Notes: generated from the sequence alone by a model not told the origin. Counted from the stretch's first letter, positions 15,213-25,621 are shown. The stretch is 64,000 nucleotides of DNA from Stutzerimonas stutzeri (GCF_019090095.1 NZ_JAGQFP010000002.1:1612001-1676000), one strand, 5' to 3'. Translations and numbers: made by a program.

Positions 15213-18005
15213 ATGGCGCTTGCGCTGATCATCGCTTTGCCATTTCTTGGCATCTGCCTGCCGCTGTTGCTCGAGCGTTTCGGCCGGTCCGCCTGCGCGT
15301 TCGGTGCTGGGATGGCACCGTTATTGGCATTGGTACTGCTGTTGTCCGAGCGCGCCGCAGTGTTCGGTGGTGAGACGCAGATCGTGACGGTGCCCTGGCT
15401 TCCCGAGCTGGGCTTGAACCTCAGTCTCAGGCTGGACGGTCTGGGGTTCCTGTTTGCCTTGTTGATCCTGGGCATCGGCCTGTTGGTGATCCTCTACGCG
15501 CGCTACTACCTGTCGAAAAGCGAGCCGATGGGCCGCTTCTTCAGCTTCTTTCTGCTGTTCATGGGCGCCATGCTGGGTGTCGTGCTGGCCGAGAACCTGC
15601 TGCTGATGCTGATGTTCTGGGAGCTGACCAGCCTCTCGTCGTTCCTCTTGATCGGCTTCTGGCATCATCGCTCCGACGCCCGTCAAGGCGCCCGAATGGC
15701 GCTGACCGTGACAGGCGGGGGAGGGCTCGCCTTGCTTGCCGGCATCCTTCTGGTCGGCCAAATCGTGGGCAGTTTCGAACTGAGCACCGTTCTCGCCTCT
15801 GGCGACCTGATACGCGCCAATGCGCTGTATCCGCTGACGCTGATCCTGATCCTGCTGGGCGTTTTCACCAAGTCGGCGCAGTTTCCCTTCCACTTCTGGC
15901 TGCCCCAGGCCATGGCAGCGCCGACTCCGGTATCGGCTTTCCTGCATTCGGCGACCATGGTCAAGGCCGGCGTATTCCTTCTGGCACGCTTGTATCCCGC
16001 GCTGTCCGATTCGGAGTGGTGGTTCTACATGGTCAGCCTGACGGGGCTGGCAACCTTGCTGATCGGAGCTGTGCTGGCACTCTTTCAGCACGATCTCAAG
16101 GGTCTGCTGGCCTACTCGACCATCAGCCACCTCGGCCTGATTACGCTGCTGTTCGGGCTTGATTCACGCCTGGGACCGGTCGCGGCGATCTTCCACATCA
16201 TCAACCATGCGACGTTCAAGGCGTCGTTGTTCATGGCTGCGGGGATCATCGATCACGAGACCGGAACGCGTGATATGCGGCGCATCAACGGCATGTTGAA
16301 GTACATGCCGCACACGGCGGCACTGGCGATGGTGGCCTCGTTGGCAATGGCCGGGGTGCCGCTGCTCAACGGCTTCCTGAGCAAGGAAATGTTCTTCGCC
16401 GAGACCCTGGATCAGCACCTGCTGGGCAGCTTCTACTGGACGATCCCGGCGCTAGCCACCCTGGCCAGTGCCTTCTCGGTCGCCTACTCGCTGCGCTTCG
16501 TGCATGACGTCTTTTTCAATGGCGAGCCCATCGACCTGCCCAAGTATCCGCCGCACGAGCCGGCCCGCTACATGAAGATCCCGGTGGAGATACTGGTGCT
16601 GCTCTGCCTGCTGGTCGGCATGTTGCCGGCCTACACCGTGGCGCCGTTGCTGGCTGCGGCGGTGGCCGGCAGCCTGGGCGGCGATGTACCCGAGTACAGC
16701 CTGGCGATCTGGCACGGCGTCAATCTGCCGTTGACGATGAGTTTCGTGGCCCTCGGCGGCGGTCTGCTGATCTATCTGATGCGCAAGTGGGCGTTTCGCT
16801 GGTACGACGGACTGCCGCGCGTAGACTCGCTGCAGGTGTACGCCCGGGTGATCAACGATATTGCCGCCACGGCGCGCTGGCTGACCGAGCGAATGGAGAG
16901 CGGCTCGTTGCAGCGTTATCTGGCGCTCGTACTGCTCAGTTCGTTGCTGGTGGTGATCTATGCGTTGACGCCGCTGCGCTCCCTGAGAGGTTCGGTGGCG
17001 ATGACGCCGCTGGACGGCTTGACCGTGCTCGGGCTGGTATTGCTGGCACTGGCTTCGGTCATGACCGTGCTGTTCCATCGCCGCCGGCTCACGGCGTTGA
17101 TGGTGCTCAGCGTGGTTGGCCTGCTGGTCTCCTTGGTGTTCGCTCGCTATTCCGCACCGGACCTGGCGTTGACTCAGATCTCGGTCGAGGTGGTGACCAT
17201 CATCTTGCTGATCCTGGCGCTGTTCTTCATGCCCGACCGAACGCCGGTCGAGTCGAGCAGTCTGCGCAGCTTTCGCGACCTGATCCTGTCCGGCATGTTC
17301 GGCACCATGGTCGCGTTGCTCGCCTACGCGGTCCTGACGCGCCCGTACGACAGCATTGCCAGCTTCTTCCTGGAGAACAGCCTGTCGGGTGGCGGCGGCA
17401 GCAATGTGGTGAACGTCATCCTGGTGGACTTCCGCGGATTCGATACGCTCGGTGAAATTTCGGTGCTCGCTATTGCCGCGGTGGGCATCTACGGGCTGCT
17501 CAAGGGCCTGCGGCTGCCGCATCCGGTTCGCGACTATGGTGGGCGTCTATGGTCTACCGACCGCCACCCGATGGTGCTCGACACCTTGTCGCGGGTGCTG
17601 TTGCCGATGGCCTTGTTGGTGTCCGTCTTTATCTTCCTGCGTGGGCACAACCTGCCGGGTGGCGGCTTCATCGCAGGGCTGATCACCGCCGTTGCGTTGA
17701 TTCTTCAATACATTTCTCATGGCGTGGTTTGGGCCCAGCAACGGCAACCGTTCAGTTATCACAGCGTGGCGGGGCTCGGCGTGCTGATCGCTGGACTGAC
17801 CGGGCTAGGCAGCTGGCTGTTCGGCCGGCCATTCCTGACGTCTGCATTCGGCCATTTCCATCTTCCATTGATTGGGGAATTCGAGCTGGCCACCGCGATG
17901 ATCTTCGATCTGGGCGTTTACCTGACCGTCGTCGGGGCGACGTTGCTGATCCTTTCCAACCTGGCGCATGTCAGCCAGGACGAGTCGTGCAAGGAGGTGC
18001 TTTGA
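15213..18005 (+). CDS. mrpA: Mrp-type Na+/H+ antiporter subunit A, fused A/B
   Basis: A 930-residue polytopic membrane protein, the largest subunit of the Mrp (Sha/Mnh) cation/proton antiporter in the inner membrane. The first 600 residues resemble NuoL of complex I, with the key Glu137 in [14 protein letters not shown] and the lysine in [13 protein letters not shown]. Residues 690-780 are the A-type C-terminal helices, and from about 790 to the end a MrpB domain is fused ([27 protein letters not shown]), the two-in-one form called ShaAB in Pseudomonas. It opens a six-gene operon and its TGA overlaps the ATG of mrpC by one base. The complex exports Na+ and supports alkali tolerance. Confidence 0.95.
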   Translation: MALALIIALPFLGICLPLLLERFGRSACAFGAGMAPLLALVLLLSERAAVFGGETQIVTVPWLPELGLNLSLRLDGLGFLFALLILGIGLLVILYARYYLSKSEPMGRFFSFFLLFMGAMLGVVLAENLLLMLMFWELTSLSSFLLIGFWHHRSDARQGARMALTVTGGGGLALLAGILLVGQIVGSFELSTVLASGDLIRANALYPLTLILILLGVFTKSAQFPFHFWLPQAMAAPTPVSAFLHSATMVKAGVFLLARLYPALSDSEWWFYMVSLTGLATLLIGAVLALFQHDLKGLLAYSTISHLGLITLLFGLDSRLGPVAAIFHIINHATFKASLFMAAGIIDHETGTRDMRRINGMLKYMPHTAALAMVASLAMAGVPLLNGFLSKEMFFAETLDQHLLGSFYWTIPALATLASAFSVAYSLRFVHDVFFNGEPIDLPKYPPHEPARYMKIPVEILVLLCLLVGMLPAYTVAPLLAAAVAGSLGGDVPEYSLAIWHGVNLPLTMSFVALGGGLLIYLMRKWAFRWYDGLPRVDSLQVYARVINDIAATARWLTERMESGSLQRYLALVLLSSLLVVIYALTPLRSLRGSVAMTPLDGLTVLGLVLLALASVMTVLFHRRRLTALMVLSVVGLLVSLVFARYSAPDLALTQISVEVVTIILLILALFFMPDRTPVESSSLRSFRDLILSGMFGTMVALLAYAVLTRPYDSIASFFLENSLSGGGGSNVVNVILVDFRGFDTLGEISVLAIAAVGIYGLLKGLRLPHPVRDYGGRLWSTDRHPMVLDTLSRVLLPMALLVSVFIFLRGHNLPGGGFIAGLITAVALILQYISHGVVWAQQRQPFSYHSVAGLGVLIAGLTGLGSWLFGRPFLTSAFGHFHLPLIGEFELATAMIFDLGVYLTVVGATLLILSNLAHVSQDESCKEVL

Positions 18006-18334
18006 TGGAGGCGGTGTTCGCGATAACGCTCGGAATACTGATGGCCAGCGGTGTCTACTTGCTTCTTCGCGCCCGGTTGTTTCCGGTAGTCATGGGGCTG
18101 ACCTTGATCTCCTACGCGGTCAATCTGTTCATTTTCGCCATGGGTCGCCTGACCACCGGGATACCCGCCATCCTCGGCCAGAGCGCCGAGTACAGTGATC
18201 CGCTGCCCCAAGCGCTGGTGTTGACAGCTATCGTGATCGGCTTCGCCATGACTGCCTTCGTGGTGGTGCTCTCGTTGCGCGGTCTGGGCGAATTGCGCAC
18301 CGACCATGTGGACGGTCGGGAGCCGCGCGAATGA
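18005..18334 (+). CDS. mrpC: Mrp antiporter subunit C
   Basis: A 109-residue protein with three membrane segments, homologous to NuoK of complex I (GLTLISYAVNLFIFAMGRL; DPLPQALVLTAIVIGFAMTAFVVVL). It is part of the Mrp cation/proton antiporter membrane arm, next to subunits A and D. The ATG shares one base with the mrpA stop and the gene overlaps mrpD by four bases (ATGA), so translation is probably coupled. A longer in-frame open stretch upstream lies inside mrpA and is not used. Confidence 0.94.
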   Translation: MEAVFAITLGILMASGVYLLLRARLFPVVMGLTLISYAVNLFIFAMGRLTTGIPAILGQSAEYSDPLPQALVLTAIVIGFAMTAFVVVLSLRGLGELRTDHVDGREPRE

Positions 18335-19833
18335 GTCATGCGTTGATTCTTCCGCTGCTGCTGCCGCTGTTCATGGGGTGCGTCCTGCTGCTGGCGCACC
18401 GGCAAGCGATGCGGGTCAAGCGCGGTTTATCGTTGGTTGCAACCTGGTTGCTGGTTCCGCTGACGTTTTTGCTGCTGATGCAGGCAGATTCCGGTGCGCT
18501 GTCGGTGTATCGGCTGGGCGACTGGCAACCACCGTTCGGCATCATGCTGATGCTCGATCGGCTCAGTGCCCTGATGCTGGTCGTAACCGCGCTGCTTGCC
18601 AGCTTTGCGGTGGTCTATGCGGCGCGCGGCGATGATGAGCGCGGTCCGAATTTTCACGCCTTGTTTCAGTTCCAGCTGGCAGGTATCAACGGTGCCTTTT
18701 TGACTGGCGACCTGTTCAACCTCTTCGTGTTCTTCGAAATCCTCCTGATCGCCTCGTACGCGTTGTTGCTCCATGGGCACGGTGCCAAGCGCGTCCGCGC
18801 GGGCGTTCACTATGTGGTGCTGAATCTGCTGGGCTCGTCGTTGTTCCTGATCGGCGTCAGCATGCTGTACGGCCTGACCGGGACCCTGAACATGGCCGAC
18901 CTGGCGGTGCGGGTCAGTGCGGCGGACCCGGCCGATGCGCCATTGTTGGCGGCGGCGGGCTTTCTTCTGTTGGTGGTCTTCGCGTTGAAGGCAGCCATTC
19001 TGCCGCTGTATTTCTGGCTACCGCGCGCTTACGCCTCGGCGACGGCGCCCGTTGCGGCGCTGTTTGCGATTATGACCAAGATCGGCCTGTACGCGATCAT
19101 CCGGGTGTTCGTTCTCGTATTTGGCAGCCAAGCCGGCGTGCTCAGCAACATGGCGCTCGACTGGTTGTGGCCGTTGGCGATGCTCACGCTGGCCGGCGGT
19201 GTGTTAGGGGCGCTGGCGGCGCGCAACCTGCAGATCTTGCTGTCTTACCTGGTGGTGGTTTCGGTTGGCACCCTGCTGGCAGGGGTCGCGCTGGGGACCG
19301 AGGCGGGCCTGGCCGCGGCGCTTTATTATCTGCTGCACAGCACCCTGGTCTCCGGTGGGCTGTTTCTCCTGGCGGATGTCATTGCACGGCAGCGTGGCGA
19401 TACGGCCAGCGAGCTCATTTCAGCGCCGGCATTGAAGCAGCCGTTGCTGCTCGGGGCGCTGTTTTTCGCCGGCGCGATTTCCATCGCCGGGCTGCCACCG
19501 TTCTCCGGCTTTCTGGGCAAGGTGATGCTGTTGCGAGCGGTGCCTCCAAACATCGACGCGGCGGTGTTCTGGCCCGTGCTGCTCGTCAGTGGCCTGGGGA
19601 TGCTGATCGCCTTGGGGCGCGCCGGTAGCATGATTTTCTGGCGTCCGAGCGAGGCCGTCAGCGTTGGCCGTGCCGCTGATAGTGTCCGCCTGATAGCTGC
19701 ATTCGGATTGCTGCTCGGCAGTGTGGTGCTGGTTGTCGCCGCACAACCGATTCAGGCGTATGTACAAGCTTCTGCCGCGCAGCTGTTCGATCTCGAACCG
19801 TACTTGCAGATCGTGCGAGGGCCCAGCCTATGA
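18331..19833 (+). CDS. mrpD: Mrp antiporter subunit D
   Basis: A 500-residue inner-membrane protein with about fourteen segments, homologous to NuoN/NuoM. The conserved glutamate lies in FNLFVFFEILLIASYALLL (near residue 137) and the lysine in FALKAAILPLYFWLPRAYASA. With subunit A it is thought to carry protons through the Mrp complex. Length is normal. Both ends overlap neighbours by four bases (ATGA), typical of a tightly coupled operon whose products assemble into one complex. Confidence 0.95.
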   Translation: MSHALILPLLLPLFMGCVLLLAHRQAMRVKRGLSLVATWLLVPLTFLLLMQADSGALSVYRLGDWQPPFGIMLMLDRLSALMLVVTALLASFAVVYAARGDDERGPNFHALFQFQLAGINGAFLTGDLFNLFVFFEILLIASYALLLHGHGAKRVRAGVHYVVLNLLGSSLFLIGVSMLYGLTGTLNMADLAVRVSAADPADAPLLAAAGFLLLVVFALKAAILPLYFWLPRAYASATAPVAALFAIMTKIGLYAIIRVFVLVFGSQAGVLSNMALDWLWPLAMLTLAGGVLGALAARNLQILLSYLVVVSVGTLLAGVALGTEAGLAAALYYLLHSTLVSGGLFLLADVIARQRGDTASELISAPALKQPLLLGALFFAGAISIAGLPPFSGFLGKVMLLRAVPPNIDAAVFWPVLLVSGLGMLIALGRAGSMIFWRPSEAVSVGRAADSVRLIAAFGLLLGSVVLVVAAQPIQAYVQASAAQLFDLEPYLQIVRGPSL

Positions 19834-20330
19834 TCTCCCGAGTGTTACCCAATCCGGGCCTGACTCTGCTGTTGGCGCTGCTCTGGCTGATGCTCAACAA
19901 CACACTGAGTGTTGGCCATGTTCTGCTTGGTTTGGTGCTTGGCTGGGCGATTCCATTGCTGGTGCAAGGGTTCCTGATCGACCTGCCGAAGGTCCGCCGC
20001 CCGCTGAAGCTCTGCCTGTTCAGCCTGAAGGTGTTCTATGACATCGGTGTCGCCAATCTTCACGTGGCCAAGCTGGTGCTCGGGCCGACCGGTCGTCTGC
20101 AGCCCGCGTTCGTAGAGGTGCCGATGGACATCGAGCACCCCTTCGTTCTTGCCGTGCTGACCAGCATCATCTCGCTCACGCCTGGTACGGTCTCGGCTTC
20201 GTTGCGCCCGGATCATCGGATGCTGTTGATACACGCGCTCGATGCGCCCGACGCCGACGCGCTGGTGGCCGAAGTGAAGAATCGCTACGAAAAGCCCCTG
20301 CTGGAGATGTTCGAATGCTCACGTACGTGA
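19830..20330 (+). CDS. mrpE: Mrp antiporter subunit E
   Basis: A 166-residue protein with two N-terminal membrane segments (LTLLLALLWLMLNNTLSVGHVLLGLVLGW) and a cytoplasmic part carrying the family stretch SIISLTPGTVSASL and the HALDAPD region. MrpE has no complex I counterpart; it is needed for assembly or function of the antiporter. It starts four bases inside mrpD and its last 16 bases overlap mrpF, the largest overlap in this operon. Confidence 0.94.
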   Translation: MISRVLPNPGLTLLLALLWLMLNNTLSVGHVLLGLVLGWAIPLLVQGFLIDLPKVRRPLKLCLFSLKVFYDIGVANLHVAKLVLGPTGRLQPAFVEVPMDIEHPFVLAVLTSIISLTPGTVSASLRPDHRMLLIHALDAPDADALVAEVKNRYEKPLLEMFECSRT

Positions 20331-20584
20331 TCCCGCTGTGCATGGCGCTTGTCGGGTTAGGCGCGGTCCTCAACGTGGTTCGCCTGGTCCGCGGGCCGGA
20401 CATGCCCGACCGCGTGTTGGCGCTGGACACGCTGTATATCAACGCGCTGGCGCTGATCGTGCTGTTCGGGATCTGGCTGGTGTCCGATCTGTTCTTCGAG
20501 GCGGCGTTGCTCATCGCCGTGATGGGGTTCGTCGGTACCGTGGCGGTGGGCAAGCACCTGCTGCACGGCGAAATCATCGACTGA
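20315..20584 (+). CDS. mrpF: Mrp antiporter subunit F
   Basis: An 89-residue protein with three membrane segments and the family pattern VRLVRGPDMPDRVLALDTLYINALALIVLFGI. MrpF is implicated in cholate and Na+ efflux in Bacillus and is a core small subunit. The ATG lies 16 bases before the mrpE stop in another frame; it is the only sensible start. It is followed by a nine-base gap and mrpG. Confidence 0.93.
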   Translation: MLTYVIPLCMALVGLGAVLNVVRLVRGPDMPDRVLALDTLYINALALIVLFGIWLVSDLFFEAALLIAVMGFVGTVAVGKHLLHGEIID

Positions 20585-20593
20585 GGGCTGAAG

Positions 20594-20923
20594 ATGTCAT
20601 TCTGGATCGAATTGCTGGTCTGCGCCTTTCTCGTCGTCGGCAGTCTATTTGCCCTGGTCGGGGCGATCGGCCTGTACCGTCTGCCTGACTTTTTTACCCG
20701 GCTCCACGGGCCGACGAAGGCCAGCACCATGGGGGTGGGCGGCATCGTGGTGGGCTCGATGATCTTTTTCAGCAGTCAGGGCGACGGGCTCAGCTTGCAT
20801 GAAGTGCTGATCACCCTGTTCCTGTTTCTGACCGCTCCGGTCAGCGCCCACGTCCTGGCCAAGGCCGCCATGCAACAGCGGCTGCCGTATACCGAGCGGA
20901 CCCGCGGCAAGCCCTGGGACTGA
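20594..20923 (+). CDS. mrpG: Mrp antiporter subunit G
   Basis: A 109-residue last subunit of the Mrp antiporter with three membrane segments and the family stretch LYRLPDFFTRLHGPTKASTMGVGG. A good GGGCTGAAG ribosome-binding region precedes the ATG. The stop is only eight bases from the stop of convergent glnD, leaving no room for a separate terminator; the two transcripts may run into each other or end inside the facing gene. Confidence 0.94.
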   Translation: MSFWIELLVCAFLVVGSLFALVGAIGLYRLPDFFTRLHGPTKASTMGVGGIVVGSMIFFSSQGDGLSLHEVLITLFLFLTAPVSAHVLAKAAMQQRLPYTERTRGKPWD

Positions 20924-20931
20924 CCGCTCGC

Positions 20932-23634
20932 TCAGATCACGAAGCTGCTTGGCGAGGGCTGGTGTTCGTTTTCCTGCGAAAGCTGCTTGATCATCGCCTG
21001 CTGCAATCGCATGCACAGCTGAGGGTCGGACAGCGGCTGATTGTCTGCGTTGGTGACGAAGAACACGTCCTCGACGCGCTCCCCCAGCGTCGCGATCTTG
21101 GCGTTCTGCACGGAAAGATCGAAATCCAGGAATAGCTGACCGATGCGCGCCAGGAGCCCAGGGCGGTCGGGCGCCACCACCTCGATGATCGTTTGCGGGC
21201 GCTGCATGTCGTTGTGGATGGTGACCTGCGGCGGAAAGGCGAAGTGCTTGAGCTGCCGGGGCACGCGCTTCTGAATGATCGTCAGGTAGTCTTCCGGATT
21301 GCGCAGGGCATCGATCAGCCCCTGGCGAATTTCCTCGGTACGCTCGGGATCATTGCCGATCGGCGTGCCATCGGCGTCCAGGACGATGTAGGTATCCAGC
21401 GTGAACTGGCTGCTGGAAGTGATGATGCGGGCGTCGTGGATGTTCAGGTTGAGCTGGTCCATCGCGGCGACCGTGACCGCGAAAAAGTCATGCTGATCCG
21501 GCGCATAGATGAAGATCTGCGTGCCACCTTCGAACTCACGTTGCGTGGTTTCCTTGATCAGGACCAGCGGGCCGCCATCGCTCGGATGCTCGATGATGGC
21601 CTCGGTGTGCCAGGCGACGTCCGTTGAGCTGTGACGCATGAAGTAGTCGTCGCCCAGTTGCGCCCAGAGCTGCTCCGCGTCGTCCGGATCGGTACCGTTG
21701 CGCACCAGATTATCGAGTGCGGCGCGCTGGGTTTGGCGTATCTGCTCTTCGCGATCCAGCGGGTTTTCCAGGCCACGCCGCAGTGCTCGCTTGGTCTCGG
21801 TGTAGAGTTGGCGTAGCAGGCTGGCCCGCCAGGAATTCCAGAGCGTGGGGTTGGTCGCATTGATGTCAGCGACGGTCAATACGTACAGATAATCCAGATG
21901 GGTCTCGTCGCCAACCTGTTGGGCGAAGTCGTTGATTACCTGCGGGTCGGACAGATCCTTGCGTTGCGCGGTGGTCGACATCACCAGATGATTTTCCACC
22001 AGCCAGACCACCAGCCGCGTATCCCAGGCCGGAAGCTTGTGGCGCGCGCAGAATGCCTGCGCATCCACCGCGCCCAATTCGGAATGATCGCCGCCGCGCC
22101 CTTTGGCGATGTCGTGATACAGCCCGGCAATATAGATCAGTTCCGGTTTTGGCAGCCGTTCCACTAGCTTGCTGGCCAACGGGTATTTCTCGGCCACGCC
22201 AGGCTTGCTTAACTTGCGCAGGTACTTGATGACGTTCAGCGTGTGAGCGTCGACCGTATAGATATGGAACAGGTCGTGCTGCATCTGTCCAACGATATGG
22301 CCGAATTCCGGCAGGTAGCGACCCAGGATGCCATAGCGATTCATGCGCCGAAGGTTGCGATGAATGCCTTCCTTGCACTTGAACAGCTCGATGAACAGGC
22401 TGGTGTTGCGAATATCTCCGCGAAAGTCGTCATCGATCAGATGGCGATGATCGCGCAGGAGGCGAATGGTCTCGGCACGAACGCCCTTGATCTCCGGGTG
22501 CTGCGCCAGCAACACGAAAATCTCCAGGATGGCGAAGGGCCTGCGCTTGAACACTGCGTCATTGGCGACCTCCAGATAACCATCGCGTACCAGGAAACGA
22601 CTGTTGAGCGGCTCGGCCGTGCCGCTGTCGCCTTCCCACAGGATGACCTCTGCGAAGTGCTGGCCTACCAGGTCACTGAGCTCGGAGATGCTCATGACGA
22701 CGCGGTAGTACTTCTGCATGAAGCGCTCGATCGCTAGCTTGGCGTCGCTGTCCTCGTACCCGAGCAGGGCGGCCAGGCTGCGCTGGTGGTCGAACAGCAG
22801 GCGATCTTCGGCGCGCCCCGCGAGCATATGCAGACCGTAGCGCACACGCCAGATGAACTCCTGGCTGGACACCAGCAGCGAATATTCGCCCTCGGTCAGA
22901 AAGCCCTGATCGACGATTGCGCTGAGATTCAGGCTGCCGAACTGACGCCGCGCTATCCAGAGAATCGTCTGGATATCCCGCAGCCCGCCCGGAGAGCTTT
23001 TGACGTTCGGCTCGAGGTTGTACTCGGTATTGTTGTATTTGGAGTGGCGTGCAGCTTGCTCGTTACGCTTGGCGAGAAAGAATTCCTTGCTCGGCCACAT
23101 TTCCGATGGGCTGGTGACCTTCAGCATCTTCTGCCGCAGATGCTCCGGGCCAGCGATCGTGCGGCTTTCCATCAGGTTGGTGATGACGGTCAGGTCGGCG
23201 CGCGCTTCTTCGGCGCATTCCTGGACCGAGCGTACGCTCTGACCGACTTCGAGGCCGATATCCCACAGCAGGGTCAGAAAGCCTTCGATCGAGCTGCGGA
23301 ATTTCTCGTGATCGCTGTCATCGAGCAGAATCAGCAGGTCGATATCCGAGTAGGGATGCAGCTCGCCGCGACCATAGCCGCCGACGGCGACCAGTGCGAT
23401 TTCGGCACCGCCGTCCCAGTCGAAGCGTCCCCACGCCGCCCGCAAGATCTGGTCGGTGAACCAGGCGCGATCCTCGATCAGGCGGCGGATGTCACGACCG
23501 GCCACGAAGCGCGCGTCGAGCACTTCCCGGGCCTTGCGTATGACTTTCTTGAAGGCGGCGATGGGGCTGGCCTTGAGCGCCAGCTCAGCTTGGAACTGGC
23601 TGCCGTCGAACAATTCGGGATCAACCTGAGGCAT
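20932..23634 (-). CDS. glnD: PII uridylyltransferase/uridylyl-removing enzyme
   Basis: A 900-residue bifunctional nitrogen sensor that adds UMP to PII (GlnB/GlnK) when glutamine is low and removes it when high. Domains in order: nucleotidyltransferase with [15 protein letters not shown] (85-99; D97 and D99 catalytic), helical linker, HD hydrolase domain with [17 protein letters not shown] near 510, and two ACT glutamine-sensing domains in the last 210 residues ([17 protein letters not shown] in the second). Length is normal. It starts 38 bases after map on the same strand, so the two are probably cotranscribed, an order known in pseudomonads and enterics. Confidence 0.97.
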   Translation of the reverse strand: MPQVDPELFDGSQFQAELALKASPIAAFKKVIRKAREVLDARFVAGRDIRRLIEDRAWFTDQILRAAWGRFDWDGGAEIALVAVGGYGRGELHPYSDIDLLILLDDSDHEKFRSSIEGFLTLLWDIGLEVGQSVRSVQECAEEARADLTVITNLMESRTIAGPEHLRQKMLKVTSPSEMWPSKEFFLAKRNEQAARHSKYNNTEYNLEPNVKSSPGGLRDIQTILWIARRQFGSLNLSAIVDQGFLTEGEYSLLVSSQEFIWRVRYGLHMLAGRAEDRLLFDHQRSLAALLGYEDSDAKLAIERFMQKYYRVVMSISELSDLVGQHFAEVILWEGDSGTAEPLNSRFLVRDGYLEVANDAVFKRRPFAILEIFVLLAQHPEIKGVRAETIRLLRDHRHLIDDDFRGDIRNTSLFIELFKCKEGIHRNLRRMNRYGILGRYLPEFGHIVGQMQHDLFHIYTVDAHTLNVIKYLRKLSKPGVAEKYPLASKLVERLPKPELIYIAGLYHDIAKGRGGDHSELGAVDAQAFCARHKLPAWDTRLVVWLVENHLVMSTTAQRKDLSDPQVINDFAQQVGDETHLDYLYVLTVADINATNPTLWNSWRASLLRQLYTETKRALRRGLENPLDREEQIRQTQRAALDNLVRNGTDPDDAEQLWAQLGDDYFMRHSSTDVAWHTEAIIEHPSDGGPLVLIKETTQREFEGGTQIFIYAPDQHDFFAVTVAAMDQLNLNIHDARIITSSSQFTLDTYIVLDADGTPIGNDPERTEEIRQGLIDALRNPEDYLTIIQKRVPRQLKHFAFPPQVTIHNDMQRPQTIIEVVAPDRPGLLARIGQLFLDFDLSVQNAKIATLGERVEDVFFVTNADNQPLSDPQLCMRLQQAMIKQLSQENEHQPSPSSFVI

Positions 23635-23672
23635 GCCGTCCTCCGTCAGAGCATCGTTAGGTTACGCGGCGA

Positions 23673-24455
23673 TCATGGCGATGTGCGTGCAATCGTGTCG
23701 TCGCTGCGCAGGGTGAAGATCTCATAGCCGTCGGCGGTCACCAGGATAGTGTGCTCCCACTGTGCCGAGAGCTTGCGGTCCTTGGTGATGGCGGTCCAGC
23801 CATCGCCGAGCAGGCGCGTCTCGGAACGGCCCTGGTTGATCATCGGCTCGATGGTGAAGGTCATGCCTTCCTTCAATTCGAGGCCGGTGCCGGCGCGTCC
23901 GTAGTGAAGCACTTGGGGTTCTTCGTGAAAGACCTTGCCGATACCGTGACCGCAGTACTCACGAACCACCGAGAAACCATTCTTTTCAGCGTGCTTCTGG
24001 ATCACTTCGCCGATATCGCCAAGGCGGGCACCGGGGCGAACGATCTCGATGCCTTTATACAGGCACTCCTGGGTGACCTTGCACAGCCGCTCGGCCCATT
24101 CCGGTGCCTTGCCTACCAGGAACATCTTGCTGGTGTCGCCGTGGTAGTCATCCTTGATGACCGTGATATCGATATTGAGGATATCCCCGTCCTTCAAGGG
24201 CTTGTCGTTAGGAATGCCGTGACACACCACATGGTTGATCGAGGTGCAGATCGACTTCGGGAAGCCCTTGTAGTTGAGCGGGGCGGGTATGGCCTGCTGG
24301 ACGTTGACGATGTGGTCATGGCAGAGGCGGTCGAGCTCGTCGGTCGTGACGCCCGGCTTGACGTGCTCGCCGATCATTTCGAGCACCTCGGCGGCGAGGC
24401 GACCGGCGATGCGCATTTTCTCGATGTCTTCAGGTGTCTTGATGGAAACGGTCAT
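23673..24455 (-). CDS. map: Type I methionine aminopeptidase
   Basis: A 260-residue metalloprotease that removes the starter methionine from new proteins in the cytoplasm. All five metal ligands are present: D96, D107, H170, E203 and E234, plus H79. Length matches the E. coli enzyme. The ATG at 24455 starts MTVSIKTPEDIEKMR as expected; an in-frame start 57 bases further up would add unrelated residues. It is divergent from rpsB across a 299-base gap, the conserved map/rpsB arrangement, and lies upstream of glnD on the same strand. Confidence 0.97.
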   Translation of the reverse strand: MTVSIKTPEDIEKMRIAGRLAAEVLEMIGEHVKPGVTTDELDRLCHDHIVNVQQAIPAPLNYKGFPKSICTSINHVVCHGIPNDKPLKDGDILNIDITVIKDDYHGDTSKMFLVGKAPEWAERLCKVTQECLYKGIEIVRPGARLGDIGEVIQKHAEKNGFSVVREYCGHGIGKVFHEEPQVLHYGRAGTGLELKEGMTFTIEPMINQGRSETRLLGDGWTAITKDRKLSAQWEHTILVTADGYEIFTLRSDDTIARTSP

Positions 24456-24519
24456 GCAATCCTCTTGGCGCCAAGAGGCGCGGGCGGAACGAAAGGACAG
24501 ATGATAAACCAAACAACGG

Positions 24520-24535
24520 GGCGCCTGCAGGCGCC
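24520..24535. repeat. 16-bp perfect palindrome between map and rpsB
   Basis: ggcgcctgcaggcgcc reads the same on both strands and lies in the divergent promoter gap, 65 bases before the map start. It could be a protein site or form a hairpin in the map leader; no known regulator is matched. Confidence 0.4.
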
Positions 24536-24595
24536 GACCAAGGTATGCGGATCGCTGGGAGCGACCGGTGGGCTGCGGGAAACTGAATGACGCGC

Positions 24596-24624
24596 TAGCC
24601 TGGAGCAGGCCTTTGTGCTATAAA
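24596..24624 (+). promoter_or_regulatory. Candidate rpsB promoter
   Basis: TATAAA (24619-24624) is a good -10 box; the -35 position 17 bases upstream (tagcct) is poor. It would give a leader of about 125 bases before rpsB. The poor -35 is common at ribosomal promoters that rely on upstream A/T or on growth control. Confidence 0.5.
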
Positions 24625-24630
24625 ACGCGC

Positions 24631-24754
24631 CGCTCTGCGGGACTACCCGCCGAGCCTGACCCCACACACGTGTCGACACGGTATCCTGGGTGCTCGAAAG
24701 AGTTGGATATCGGGACGCGTGGAGGCCTAACCCGACTTATCCTGAGGAAGTCCC
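24631..24754 (+). promoter_or_regulatory. Structured rpsB leader, likely S2 autoregulatory element
   Basis: The leader holds cgggactacccg and gtgtcgacac hairpins, then the stretch acgcgtggaggcctaaccc, which I recall as conserved in gammaproteobacterial rpsB leaders. Near the start, gactt (24734-24738) can pair with aagtc (24748-24752), placing the GAGG ribosome-binding site in a loop, while gggac (24712-24716) can instead pair with gtccc (24750-24754). S2 repression through the leader is established in E. coli; here it is inferred. Confidence 0.55.
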
Positions 24755-25495
24755 ATGTCCCAAGTTACCATGCGCGATATGCTGAAGGCCGGTGTGCACT
24801 TCGGCCACCAGACCCGTTACTGGAACCCGAAGATGAACAAGTACATCTTTGGCGCGCGTAACAAGATTCATATCATCAACCTCGAAAAAACCCTGCCGAT
24901 GTTCAACGACGCACTGCGTTTCGTTGAGAAGCTGGCAGCGGGCAAGAACAAGATTCTGTTCGTTGGCACCAAGCGTTCCGCTGGCAAGATCGTCCGCGAA
25001 GAAGCGGCTCGTTGCGGTTCTCCGTACGTCGACCATCGCTGGTTGGGCGGCATGCTGACCAACTACAAGACCATTCGCGCCTCGATCAAGCGCCTGCGTG
25101 ATCTGGAAGCCCAGTCCCAGGACGGCACCTTCGAGAAGCTGACCAAGAAAGAAGCCCTGATGCGTACCCGTGACCTCGAGAAGCTCGAGCGCAGCCTGGG
25201 TGGTATCAAGGATATGGGCGGCCTGCCCGATGCCATGTTCGTAATCGACGTGGATCACGAGCGCATCGCGATCTCCGAAGCCAACAAGCTGGGCATCCCG
25301 GTCATCGGCGTGGTCGATACCAACAGCAGCCCGGAAGGTGTGGACTACATCATCCCCGGTAACGATGATGCCATCCGTGCCGTGCAACTCTATCTGAGCT
25401 CCATGGCTGATGCCGTGGTTCGCGGTCGTCAGAACACCGCTGGTGGGAATGACGAGTTCGTCGAAGAAGCAGCTCCTGAGGCGGCCCAAGGCTGA
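24755..25495 (+). CDS. rpsB: 30S ribosomal protein S2
   Basis: A 246-residue primary ribosomal protein that binds late in small-subunit assembly and docks S1. It begins [25 protein letters not shown], the universal S2 opening, and has the [18 protein letters not shown] and [15 protein letters not shown] stretches. GAGG eight bases before the ATG is the ribosome-binding site. It heads the rpsB-tsf pair; a strong terminator between them probably lowers tsf transcription relative to S2. Autoregulation through the leader is likely. Confidence 0.98.
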   Translation: MSQVTMRDMLKAGVHFGHQTRYWNPKMNKYIFGARNKIHIINLEKTLPMFNDALRFVEKLAAGKNKILFVGTKRSAGKIVREEAARCGSPYVDHRWLGGMLTNYKTIRASIKRLRDLEAQSQDGTFEKLTKKEALMRTRDLEKLERSLGGIKDMGGLPDAMFVIDVDHERIAISEANKLGIPVIGVVDTNSSPEGVDYIIPGNDDAIRAVQLYLSSMADAVVRGRQNTAGGNDEFVEEAAPEAAQG

Positions 25496-25531
25496 GCGCA
25501 GAAGTTGCCTAGCTGATACCCGTTGAACAAG

Positions 25532-25553
25532 AAGGGGGCTATGCCCCCTTTTT
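25532..25553 (+). terminator. Intrinsic terminator between rpsB and tsf
   Basis: Perfect 8-bp stem aagggggc with gccccctt, 3-base loop and TTTTT. Within the rpsB-tsf unit it may act as a partial terminator that sets the S2 to EF-Ts ratio. Confidence 0.88.
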
Positions 25554-25621
25554 GCCACTTCCGAATTGATCGTCCGAATGCTGGGCGATGATCGAAAATC
25601 GAATCGAGAGGATTTGCGAAC

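Noticed and set aside
16452..17522. 356-codon minus-strand frame inside mrpA
   Set aside because: Its Gln/His/Arg-rich product is the expected antisense image of a membrane protein.
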